A stretch of 64,000 bases of DNA from DATAXI01 sp963756185. Its GTDB lineage: Bacteria > Verrucomicrobiota > Verrucomicrobiia > Chthoniobacterales > Chthoniobacteraceae. The translations under genes and the position numbers were made by a program. Shown one piece after another: positions 1-8,322 of the stretch. The notes below the pieces were generated by a model. It ran no database searches and had not been told where the DNA came from. It saw only the letters and a list, made by a program, of their open reading frames with translations. The stretch lies in the NCBI GenBank assembly GCA_963756185.1, contig CAVWMS010000002.1, positions 248,001-312,000 of the forward strand. Reading direction: 5' to 3'. The stretch's first letter is position 1. Every line of letters starts with the position of its first letter.

Positions 1-400
1 CATTGAGCCTGGGAAGCGCCAGGCCCGGCGGAAGAGAAGGCGGCTGGTACGGGGCCGGATACATCGGCTCATCGTCAAAGAGCGACATCGGTTCCGGCAG
101 CATGCGCTTCTTGCCGCCGCCGGGATCGGGATTGAAAGCGGGAGCGGGAAGGGGAGGTTCCTCGATGGCCCTTTGGTCCCCGCCAGAGGTCAGGCCCGAA
201 ATAAAATCCCGCAAGTCGAGGATGCCATCGCGATACAACTGTGGCCGCTCCGGCGCCGGGCTCGGGGTGGCGGTGGCGCGAGGAGCAGGCGATGGGCTCT
301 TTGGTTGATCGGTGGCGGTTTGGGCGAAGACGGAACACTGAAGGCAAAGGATGGATCCAATGCCTATAATCACATTCCTTTGGACAGCGAAGCGGGTCAT
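1..400 (-). CDS. Proline-rich exported protein, 3' end off the window
   Basis: Reading the minus strand from the ATG at 398-400 gives an open frame of 133 codons that runs off the left edge. The N-terminus (MTRFAVQRNVIIGIGSILC...) is a good signal peptide ending near VFAQ at about residue 27. A Pro/Ala/Ser-rich linker follows, with YRDGILDLRDFISGL and then another proline-rich stretch (LPEPMSLFDDEPMYPAPY). No known domain is recognised, and the rest of the protein is outside the window. The gene is divergent from the HbpS-like gene, with 113 bp between the two starts, so the promoters probably share that gap. The frame choice is supported by the signal peptide and by the absence of stops. The product is probably periplasmic or outer-membrane linked. 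Confidence 0.6.
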   Translation of the reverse strand, partial: MTRFAVQRNVIIGIGSILCLQCSVFAQTATDQPKSPSPAPRATATPSPAPERPQLYRDGILDLRDFISGLTSGGDQRAIEEPPLPAPAFNPDPGGGKKRMLPEPMSLFDDEPMYPAPYQPPSLPPGLALPRLN

Positions 401-513
401 CCGGGCATTCCGTGGCTGGCGCTTGAGGCTAAGGAAGCGGTCATTCTGGAACAAGCCGATTCGATCCATATTTGCTTGCCATCGGTCTCTTTGCTGACTA
501 CCGATGGCGCCCC

Positions 514-2325
514 ATGAAGGGAGTTCCGCTTTGGCTGTCGGCCGCGGTGATTCTCACAAGCCTCAATGCACGGGGCGACACCCAACTAACCGAGGCCGAT
601 GTCGAGCAAATCATCGCGCAGGCGGCGACCCGGGCGTCCCAAGTCGATCCCAACAGCATCATCGCCGTAGTCGATCGCGAAGGTTATGTGCTGGGAGTGT
701 GGGACGTGGCGGGCGATTCGAATCCCAATGCGGAGTTTGTCGCCGCCGCCATTTCACGGGCGGGCACGGCCGCGTTCCTCAGCAGCGACCAGAATGCATT
801 CACCTCGCGGACTGCCGGCTACATCATCCAGCAGCACTTTCCTCCCTTCGTGCGCAACACGCCTCCGGGCCCCCTGGTAGGCGTGGGCATCTCGAGTGTT
901 TTCCTCAGCGGCGACACCCTTTCTGTAACCAGCACCAATTCAAAGGGCAAGGTTACCACCGTGCCGGCAAAGGTGGGCCAGCATTCCGACGTGGATTTCC
1001 TGAAGCAGATTCCACCGGATATGGCGGGTACGTTCGACCCGAATTCCCCGATCTACGCGGGAATCAATCCGTTCAATCCGGATGCGGTATTCCCGGCATT
1101 GCCGGGGGCGCGCTCGCCGGGCATCTACGGGGCGGCGATCTTTACAGGGACCTCGCACACCAGTGTGGTGGAGGGCTCCGGCGCGCCGGGCACTTCCTTG
1201 AGCGATTCATCCGGAGGCGTGCCGCTGTATAAGAACGGCGAGCTGGTGGGCGGCGTCGGAGTGACCGGCGCCGGATCCCCTATCAACGTGAGCACGGGGT
1301 TTGCCATCATCGATGGAGTGCTTCGCCCCTCCGAGGTTCCCGGCGAGCCGCCGGGCCAGCCCAAGAACCAGTCGGACGCCACGCCCGGATTCCAGGAGGG
1401 GCCGGATACGGACGAAGATGTGGCGCTGGCCGGGCAAATGGGCTACCAGCCCGACAATTCCATCCTGGCGACCAACGACTATCTGGGAGGAATCCAGCTC
1501 CCTTATGTGGAAACCAGCACGAGCCTGGACGGGGTGATGCCCCTGGGGAGCGTGGGCGTGCCCGTGGAAGGCTACCCGGTGCAGCAGTCGCCTCCTCCAT
1601 TCAATTATCCGGCGGCTGAGTTCAATGGGGTGTCCGGCGAGCTTCGCTTTCCCATCAGGAGCGACCCCCTTCCCGGCCTGATCGGCAAAGCCCCGCGGCT
1701 GAACGCGGGCGAAGTGGCCGACATCATTGCGAACGCCGCGGCGCGCTCGGCAATCACCCGTGCCGCGATTCGTCTGCCGGTCGGGACAGCGGCTCAGGTT
1801 TTCATCGCGGTCGTCGGAAATCCGCAACACTCGGGGGTTCCGCCGCCAATTCTGGGCGTATTTCGCACGGGCGACGCCACGATGTTCAGTTGGGACGTGG
1901 CAGTGCAGAAGGCCCGGACGGCGCTGTTTTTTTCCAATGGAGACCTGGCCGAATCCTCGCGGACGGTGGGCTTTCTTGCGCAGCGCTATTATCCGCCGGG
2001 GATCGATGGCAACCCGCCCGGCCCTTACTTTGGAGTCCAGGAAGCGCTCCTGATCGATGGATTTCTGGCGGCGGTGGGCCACGGCCGGGGCAATCCCTAT
2101 TTGCCAAATCAGATCACCATCTTTCCAGGCGGATTCCCTCTTTACCGCAACGGGGTTCTTATCGGAGCCATTGGCGTAAGCGGGGACGGCGTCGATGAGG
2201 ATGACCTCATCTCGGCATCGGGGTGCGTGAACTTTCTCGCGCCGAATAAGATCACGGCGGACAATTTTGAGTATCGAGGCGCGCGCCTGCCGTATGCAAA
2301 ATTCCCGCGTGATCCCGGCTTGTAA
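514..2325 (+). CDS. Secreted protein with two HbpS/GlcG-like (DUF336) domains
   Basis: The product has 603 residues. I chose the ATG at 514 because it starts a signal peptide (MKGVPLWLSAAVILTSL..., cleavage near ARG-DT). Domain 1 (about residues 22-285) begins LTEADVEQIIAQAATRA and contains AVVDREGYVLGVW; domain 2 (about 390-590) begins LNAGEVADIIANAAARS. Both end in the glycine-rich segment typical of the family (PLYKNGELVGGVGVTG; PLYRNGVLIGAIGVSGDG). HbpS/GlcG-like proteins bind haem or act as accessory proteins. A duplicated form with a 100-residue proline/glycine linker is unusual. The stop abuts the stop of the convergent cytochrome gene at 2326. Haem binding is inferred, and the multihaem cytochrome neighbours make it plausible. 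Confidence 0.8.
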   Translation: MKGVPLWLSAAVILTSLNARGDTQLTEADVEQIIAQAATRASQVDPNSIIAVVDREGYVLGVWDVAGDSNPNAEFVAAAISRAGTAAFLSSDQNAFTSRTAGYIIQQHFPPFVRNTPPGPLVGVGISSVFLSGDTLSVTSTNSKGKVTTVPAKVGQHSDVDFLKQIPPDMAGTFDPNSPIYAGINPFNPDAVFPALPGARSPGIYGAAIFTGTSHTSVVEGSGAPGTSLSDSSGGVPLYKNGELVGGVGVTGAGSPINVSTGFAIIDGVLRPSEVPGEPPGQPKNQSDATPGFQEGPDTDEDVALAGQMGYQPDNSILATNDYLGGIQLPYVETSTSLDGVMPLGSVGVPVEGYPVQQSPPPFNYPAAEFNGVSGELRFPIRSDPLPGLIGKAPRLNAGEVADIIANAAARSAITRAAIRLPVGTAAQVFIAVVGNPQHSGVPPPILGVFRTGDATMFSWDVAVQKARTALFFSNGDLAESSRTVGFLAQRYYPPGIDGNPPGPYFGVQEALLIDGFLAAVGHGRGNPYLPNQITIFPGGFPLYRNGVLIGAIGVSGDGVDEDDLISASGCVNFLAPNKITADNFEYRGARLPYAKFPRDPGL

Positions 2326-3452
2326 TCAAAGCTTTCCAATCGAGTTCGAAAACTCATCGAGGTCCTGGCAAAACTTGACGGCATCGAAGTTGTCCGGCAG
2401 CCGCACATCGGCAAAGAGCGTGTCGAGCTTCTGGCCGCTGCCTGGAATCGATACCCCCTGGTGATTTAATTGCACCACCAACCGGTCCATTCCCTGCACG
2501 AGCACTTCCGCGCGGTGGGCCTGGCGGTCAATCCCGTCCAGTTGCCGTATTCCGGCGCCGCTGGAAGCCAGCCCTTGCAACAGATGTTCCGCCGCGCTGG
2601 TCGTCCAGGGAAAATTCGCGGCCCTTCTGGCAAGGTGGTCCGAGCCTGCTTGCGTCTCCGCCAGTTCGCTGGCCGACATCGATCCTTTGGGAAGGGAGAA
2701 AGCCGGCAATCCCCGGGCATGGGCGGATACCTGCTCGAGCAGCCACCCCAGCGCTTCCCATCGCGATGAGGCCCCCGGCTGCGCATTGAGCATATGCCAT
2801 GTTTCTTCGCGAAAAGCCACGGCCTGGCCTGTGAGCCAGGAATGAAGGCCGACCCACGGGTCGCTGTCGTGCCAATGCGGCGGCTCGGAGACCGTCTGGC
2901 TATCCAACTCGAAGATCAGCTCCGGATGGCCCGCCTTTGCGATTTCCGGGGACAAATATTCATGACAGGCCACGCAGGTATTCGCCCGGCGTATATGCTT
3001 CGAAGATCGTTCATGCCACTGGCAACCCGCTGCTCGTAGCTGTAATCCTGACGGGTGTGCGACCGCAGCCATGTCGAGGCGGGGCCGTGGCAGGCCTCGC
3101 ACGAAACCCCTTCATCCGCACGGGCGCCAGGCGTCAGCCTCCCGGCCGGCAGCCCCGCAAGCGGAGCGTGACAAACCGTGCAGCGGGGATTGGCCGCGGG
3201 CTCTCCCCAGTGCAGCGCGGCCGTGATCGCCTTGGAGCGGGGAGTCAGCAAAATGGCGAACGCCCGCACATGGAAATCCGCGGTCGCCCACGTGATACAT
3301 TGGTCGCTGCCCGCGCCGCCTCCATGGCAGCCCGATGATTGACAAGAGGTCACCCCGGTGAATTCTGCAAGCTCGACGGGAGCAGGCGCGGCCACGGCGC
3401 CAAGGCCAAATACCAGGAAACCCGCCGCAGCCCGCTGCCAGGAGGAACGCAC
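2326..3452 (-). pseudogene. Multihaem cytochrome c, split by one frameshift
   Basis: Two overlapping minus-strand frames together encode one exported cytochrome of about 370 residues. The first (3452 down to about 2985) has a signal peptide (MRSSWQRAAAGFLVFGLG...), one CX4CH motif (CQSSGCH) and two CXXCH motifs (CTVCH, CEACH). The second (about 2990 down to 2326) continues with CVACH and a Trp/His-rich C-terminal half. The frame changes near 2983-2991, next to a GGG run, and a single-base indel would restore one reading frame. The four haem motifs point to a periplasmic electron carrier. It is divergent from the b-haem-like membrane gene, with 270 bp between them. A true mutation and a sequencing error are equally possible. 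Confidence 0.7.
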
Positions 3453-3722
3453 GGAATCTGCCTATATAAATCCGCGCAACCGGGCAAATTGAATTTGAAG
3501 CAGCCGCCGGCTTTCCGCTATCCTCATCCTCATGGGCGTGAATAACCGATGGCGCCAGGAGCCTCCTCCCGCATCTTATTGGGGGCGGTCGGGTAGGCGA
3601 AGGTTCCTTTGCTCCACTGATTGACCCATGCAACCGATGAGCGGCAACGCTGCGGACGGCGGAATCGAATGGATGCCGCATTCATGGACGAACGGAAGGC
3701 GCACAGGGTACGACCTCGTTCA

Positions 3723-4682
3723 ATGATCATCAATCGATCTCATTTGCCATGGGCTTTGCTCGTCGCCGGCGCGACCCTGATTTTTTCGGCGGCCTATCTC
3801 GAGGTATTCCGGCCAGGCTTGATCCCCCGGTATATTCCGGTTCCCGATTCGGCGGGCATCTTTCCCTTCGGACATCGCTCGGTCGGAGCCACCCCATTGG
3901 GGATCGCGTATGGGACGACGGCGTTCATGATTTTCATCTTTGCCGCGCTGCTGGGTGTCAGGAAAAAGGTGCGCCATTGGCGCATCGGACGCGCGGAATC
4001 ATGGATGCGGGCGCATATCTGGCTTTCCATTCTCACGATTCCGCTGGTGGCGTTGCATTGCGGCTTCCACTCGGGATCGCCGATGACAACGGGTCTCCTG
4101 ATCCTCTATGCGGTGGTGATGGTCAGCGGATTCTACGGGCTGGCCCTCCAGCAATTCATCCCCCGGCAGATGATGGATCGCCTCTCGCACGAGGTCATCT
4201 ATGATCAGATCCCCCACCTTCGCAAACTGCTGGTCGCATCGGCGATTGAACTGCGCGAAGAGCTTGCGCCCCGTGAGTTGGTATCCGCCGGGCCAAAGGG
4301 CGCGGGGGTCTTCGGCGCCGGCGGCGCGGCCGCAGAACCGCTTCTCAAAGACCAGGAGGCCGAGGAGGCGCGTGCCACGCTTCTCAAGATGCTCGAATCC
4401 GACGTTTTGCCTTATTTGCGGGCGCGCAGGGGATCGCGATCGAGGCTGGGCCGCCAGCAGGTCTCCGATAACTTGTTCCAGTTGCTCAGACTGAGCGTGG
4501 CCGAGCAGCATCGCGCCAAAGTGGATCAAATGCGGAGATGGTGCGACGAGCGCCGCCAGATGGACTTGCAAACTCTCATGCAGCATTGGCTGCACTATTG
4601 GCTGCTCGTTCATGTGCCCGCGTCCCTCCTGCTTTTGATCTGGACCGCGTGGCATGCGCTGACGGGGCTGTTCTATTTCTAG
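3723..4682 (+). CDS. Membrane protein, cytochrome b-like
   Basis: The product has 319 residues from the ATG at 3723. There are about five hydrophobic segments: near residues 8-26, 60-82, 97-116, 121-143 and 295-318. Histidines in the third helix (HIWLSILTIPLVALHCGFH) and the last helix (HYWLLVHVPASLL...WHAL) are placed like axial ligands of b-type haems. A long cytosolic, charged, alanine- and arginine-rich insert (about 150-290) separates the helices. Fourteen bases after its stop lies the ten-haem cytochrome gene, with a strong AGGAGG between them, so the two are co-transcribed. Its role as the membrane quinone/haem subunit of the downstream redox module is inferred from topology and position; I cannot name a family with certainty. 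Confidence 0.65.
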   Translation: MIINRSHLPWALLVAGATLIFSAAYLEVFRPGLIPRYIPVPDSAGIFPFGHRSVGATPLGIAYGTTAFMIFIFAALLGVRKKVRHWRIGRAESWMRAHIWLSILTIPLVALHCGFHSGSPMTTGLLILYAVVMVSGFYGLALQQFIPRQMMDRLSHEVIYDQIPHLRKLLVASAIELREELAPRELVSAGPKGAGVFGAGGAAAEPLLKDQEAEEARATLLKMLESDVLPYLRARRGSRSRLGRQQVSDNLFQLLRLSVAEQHRAKVDQMRRWCDERRQMDLQTLMQHWLHYWLLVHVPASLLLLIWTAWHALTGLFYF

Positions 4683-4696
4683 GAGGCTCCCAGGCC

Positions 4697-6220
4697 ATGG
4701 AAGACACCAATCAGACTCAGAAGGAGGTGGGGAGAAAATACAGGGACAATCTCGGCTATTTCAAGAAAGCTGCGTTCCTTGCGCGCGAGAAATCCTTTCT
4801 CTGCATGCTGGCAGTGCTGCTCGGCGTCTATGGCATTTTCCGCCTCGAGTCATCCCACTCGGACCAGTTGTATAATCCGGCGCCCCTTTCGATTTCGCAC
4901 GCCTTTCTCGAGAACAACTGCGCCGCCTGCCACAACTCCGCGGCCAGGAACATTTTTCACCATCAATGGAATTCCGCGCCGCCGGCTATGTTCAGCTCGT
5001 CACTGACGATCAACCAGGCGTGCCAATCCTGCCATGCCGGCATGGACTTGCATCAGCCCACCACTCAAACGCTGGCTCTGAGGGATTTTCACAGCGAACT
5101 CCACATCGTGGCGGCCACCGGGTGTTTCAGTTGTCACCAGGAACACCTGGGCCGGATCGACCTCAAGCTACCTGGCGATTCCGCATGCGCCGCATGTCAT
5201 GACAATGCTGCCCGCATGACCGCCGCTATCGTGCGTGTGCCGCTATCGCCGTCCCGGGCGATCATGGGCGCATTCGACGGCGTCACCCCCGATGGCGTGG
5301 TTCACTTCATCCCCCCCGCGCGCAAGCAGCCATTGCCGCTCTTTGCCTCGTTCGAGCGGGGCCATCCCCCTTTCGAGTACGAGCAGCCCGGCTTGAAGGA
5401 CCCGGACGTGCTCAACTTCAGTCATCACGAGCATTTGGCGCCCGGCATGAAGTTGAGCTGCGCCGACTGCCACCGGCCCGCCGCGGACGGCATCTATTAC
5501 CAGCCCGTAACTTATGAAATGGCCTGCGAGAGATGCCATACCCTCCAACTCGATCCCGCCAATCCCGGGCTTTTGATCCCGCACGGCGATGTCCCGCGCC
5601 TGCGGTCATTTTTGCACAGCCTCACCTACCAATACGAAGAACTGGATCGAAAAATGGAGGACGCTCAAAACAAGGTGGTCTCCCCCGCGGACCAGAAGAC
5701 CTTTGCCGTGCGGCAAATCGTCGCTCTGCTGCAACGGGCTCATGTGCAAACCCCGGGCGATCTGGAAGAGGAGATCCTCTTCACCGCCGATCCGTACAAG
5801 GACCATCCGCCCACGGCCCAGCGGGCATTTTTCTCGGGTTGCGCCTATTGCCATCAAGTGACCCAGCCGGAAGGGGGAGCCGACCCCGTGGTGACACCGC
5901 CGCAAATGGCCGGCCGCTGGCTGGACCACGGCGCATTCACCCATGCAAAACATGCCTTCATGAGTTGCGTGCAATGTCACGATGCCAATGACAGCCGCTC
6001 GGCCTCGGATATCATCATGCCGTCCCAGGCGACTTGTGTCTCGTGCCATCGCACTGGCGGGGCCGCGCCATCGAACTGCCTCGCCTGCCACACCTTCCAT
6101 TCGCCGCAGACGGTGGTAAAAACCATCGAGGAGCAATTCGGTCTCCCACCGATGGCAGGGAGCCCGCCGATGGGGCCGCTCGCCAGCTTTCTCATTTCGC
6201 AACAGCACCCGAAACAGTAA
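4697..6220 (+). CDS. Membrane-anchored ten-haem cytochrome c
   Basis: The product has 507 residues. The ATG at 4697 is set by an AGGAGG at 4681-4686. One N-terminal membrane anchor (FLCMLAVLLGVYGIF, about residues 32-48) precedes a large periplasmic part with ten CXXCH sites in order: CAACH, CQSCH, CFSCH, CAACH, CADCH, CERCH, CAYCH, CVQCH, CVSCH and CLACH. Distal histidines are frequent (NIFHHQW, FSHHEHL, THAKHAF). The arrangement resembles NrfB/NapC-associated or cytochrome c7-type electron carriers found with menaquinol-linked complexes. The gene lies between the cytochrome b-like gene and the NuoEF fusion, all on one strand, so it probably hands electrons between the membrane subunit and a periplasmic partner. 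The exact electron acceptor is not visible. Confidence 0.85.
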   Translation: MEDTNQTQKEVGRKYRDNLGYFKKAAFLAREKSFLCMLAVLLGVYGIFRLESSHSDQLYNPAPLSISHAFLENNCAACHNSAARNIFHHQWNSAPPAMFSSSLTINQACQSCHAGMDLHQPTTQTLALRDFHSELHIVAATGCFSCHQEHLGRIDLKLPGDSACAACHDNAARMTAAIVRVPLSPSRAIMGAFDGVTPDGVVHFIPPARKQPLPLFASFERGHPPFEYEQPGLKDPDVLNFSHHEHLAPGMKLSCADCHRPAADGIYYQPVTYEMACERCHTLQLDPANPGLLIPHGDVPRLRSFLHSLTYQYEELDRKMEDAQNKVVSPADQKTFAVRQIVALLQRAHVQTPGDLEEEILFTADPYKDHPPTAQRAFFSGCAYCHQVTQPEGGADPVVTPPQMAGRWLDHGAFTHAKHAFMSCVQCHDANDSRSASDIIMPSQATCVSCHRTGGAAPSNCLACHTFHSPQTVVKTIEEQFGLPPMAGSPPMGPLASFLISQQHPKQ

Positions 6221-6243
6221 TCTGTCTTCCGATCACCCGGAGT

Positions 6244-8322
6244 ATGAGTTCCGCCTCTTCCAGCCCTCTCTACCATGAAGTGGTGCTCGTGCCGGCGTTG
6301 CAGGAGATTCAGCAGCGGTTTGGTTATCTCGACCGCGAGGCCCTCGAAAAACTCTCGGAGAAAGCCGAGGTTCCGCTGCAGCGTTTGCAGGCCGTGGCGA
6401 GCTTCTTTCCCCACTTTCGGCTGACCCCGCCCCGGAAAGTGACCCTGCGCGTCTGCCGGGATATGGCCTGTCACATGGCCGGTTCCGCGCAGATTATCTC
6501 AAAGCTGGAATCGCTCAATGGCGAGGAGGTTGCAGTCGAGGGCGCCTCCTGCCTCGGGCGGTGTGATCGCGCGCCGGCGGCATGTGTCGCGCTCGAGGGC
6601 CTGGCGCATGAGCACTATTACCTGGGCCGTTCCGCGGAGGAATTGAAGCGCATCGTGGACGCCTGCATCGCGGATGCCCCGCCCAGGCCGGATTGCGACG
6701 CCGATCAGCCGGGCCTGCCCGCGGCTTCCACGGTCAATCCCTACGCCGGCGCTTCATCCGACTATGCAGCCCTCCGCAAGGCCGTCTCGCTACGCGACGC
6801 CGCGCTGAACGCATCGGCGCATGCCTTGGCGGAAAAGTATCGGTGGAATCCCAGGCAGCTCGATTACTTCCGCCTCGCCGCCATCCTTCAACTGCGCGTC
6901 GATTTTCCGGTCGATCGCCAGATGGCCGAGGCCGTTCGCTGCTGGCAGACGGAGGCAGACTGGGCCAGAGGCCCGGAACGCGGCGGCTGGTCGGAGGCAT
7001 TGTTGCAAGAGATCGCGGACGCCGACCTTCGCGGCATGGGAGGCGCGGGCATTCCCGCCGTGCAAAAATGGCGCGACGTGCGCGACGCCGTTCGGACCGC
7101 CCGGCTGCGCGGGGAGGATGATCGCGCATTCATCGTGGCCAATGGCGACGAGAGCGAGCCGGGCACCTTTAAGGATCGCGAACTTTTGCTTCGCACCCCG
7201 CACCTCGTTATCGAAGGCGTCATTCTTGCCGGGCTGATCACGGAGGCAACCGAGGGGTTCATCTTCATCCGGCATGAATATGGCGAGCAGATCGAAGCCT
7301 GCCGGGCAGAGATTCGCCGGGCGGAGCAACTGGGATTTTGCGGCGAGGGCGCATTTATGCTGGGCCGGCCCTTCCGGGTATCGGTCTTTGTAAGTCCGGG
7401 CGGTTATATCTGCGGGGAGCAGAGCGCGTTGATCGAAGCCATGTCTGATCGCCGGGGCGAACCCCGGAACATGCCGCCGACGCTCGAAAGCAACGGACTG
7501 CTCGACCTTCCCACCCTGGTAAGCAATGTGGAAACATTTTCCTGGGCGCCTCGCATCTGCATCCACGGCGGAAAAGCTTACGCGGGGCAAGGTGTCAATG
7601 GATGGAATGGACGCCGGTTTTTCTCCGTCTCCGGAGACGTCAAACGCCCCGGCGTCTATGAGGCGCCAATGGGACTCACCGTGCGGGAACTGATTTATGG
7701 GGACGCGTACTGCCAGGGAATCGTCGGGGATCGCCCGCTCAAAGGCTTCGCGCCATCGGGACCCTCCGGCGGATTTTTGCCGGCAAAGCTGACGGCCCCG
7801 GCAGGACTGCCCCGCGACCATGTGAATAACAAGACATGGCAGGCGCTCGCCGCTCGCCGCGGTTTCGATCCGGCAGCCACTTCGCTCGATATCCTCGACC
7901 TCGAGCTCGAGCTAAGCCTCTTCCGCGCGCTGAGCCCCACCCAGGCGCTCGGCGCAGGGCTGGTGGTCTATGCCGAGGGGCGCGACATGGCTGACCAGGC
8001 GGTGAATGCAGTGGAATTCTTCCGCAATGAATCCTGCGGCAAGTGCGTGCCATGCCGGCTCGGGTCACAGAAGTTCGCCTCCCTGGGCGCGCATCTGATC
8101 AACGGAAAGATTGGCGCGCAGCGATGGAAAGAGGAGTTATTGCCGCTCATGAAGGAGATAGGGAGGGCCATCGAGTTGACTTCCATTTGCGGATTGGGGC
8201 GATCCGTCCCCGTCCCTCTGAAAACGGTCGCCACTTACTTTGAGGAAGATCTGGCCGGCCATTTCTCGACGCCAAAAAACCCGGCTCCGAGCCAGTTGAA
8301 GAAAGGGAATTCATGCCCCTAG
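6244..8322 (+). CDS. NuoE-NuoF fusion, NADH-binding diaphorase subunit
   Basis: The product has 692 residues from the ATG at 6244. The N-terminal 150 residues are NuoE-like: a helical part (LQEIQQRFGYLDREALEKL) and a thioredoxin-like [2Fe-2S] domain with cysteines in CRDMACHMAG and CLGRCDRAPA. The rest is NuoF/HydB-like, with a glycine-rich FMN/NADH loop (RGMGGAGIPAVQKW), the NGDESEPGTFKDRE segment, GGYICGEQSALIEA, an SLBB part, and the [4Fe-4S] motif ESCGKCVPCRLGSQ. NuoE-NuoF fusions act as the NADH-oxidising arm of hydrogenases, formate dehydrogenases or complex I-like enzymes. The stop overlaps the start of the next gene by 10 nt, so the two are translationally coupled. Confidence 0.9.
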   Translation: MSSASSSPLYHEVVLVPALQEIQQRFGYLDREALEKLSEKAEVPLQRLQAVASFFPHFRLTPPRKVTLRVCRDMACHMAGSAQIISKLESLNGEEVAVEGASCLGRCDRAPAACVALEGLAHEHYYLGRSAEELKRIVDACIADAPPRPDCDADQPGLPAASTVNPYAGASSDYAALRKAVSLRDAALNASAHALAEKYRWNPRQLDYFRLAAILQLRVDFPVDRQMAEAVRCWQTEADWARGPERGGWSEALLQEIADADLRGMGGAGIPAVQKWRDVRDAVRTARLRGEDDRAFIVANGDESEPGTFKDRELLLRTPHLVIEGVILAGLITEATEGFIFIRHEYGEQIEACRAEIRRAEQLGFCGEGAFMLGRPFRVSVFVSPGGYICGEQSALIEAMSDRRGEPRNMPPTLESNGLLDLPTLVSNVETFSWAPRICIHGGKAYAGQGVNGWNGRRFFSVSGDVKRPGVYEAPMGLTVRELIYGDAYCQGIVGDRPLKGFAPSGPSGGFLPAKLTAPAGLPRDHVNNKTWQALAARRGFDPAATSLDILDLELELSLFRALSPTQALGAGLVVYAEGRDMADQAVNAVEFFRNESCGKCVPCRLGSQKFASLGAHLINGKIGAQRWKEELLPLMKEIGRAIELTSICGLGRSVPVPLKTVATYFEEDLAGHFSTPKNPAPSQLKKGNSCP

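Noticed and set aside
1207..2082. A 291-codon minus-strand frame
   Set aside because: Antisense shadow of the HbpS/GlcG-like gene; its sequence is Arg/His-rich and has no recognisable motif.
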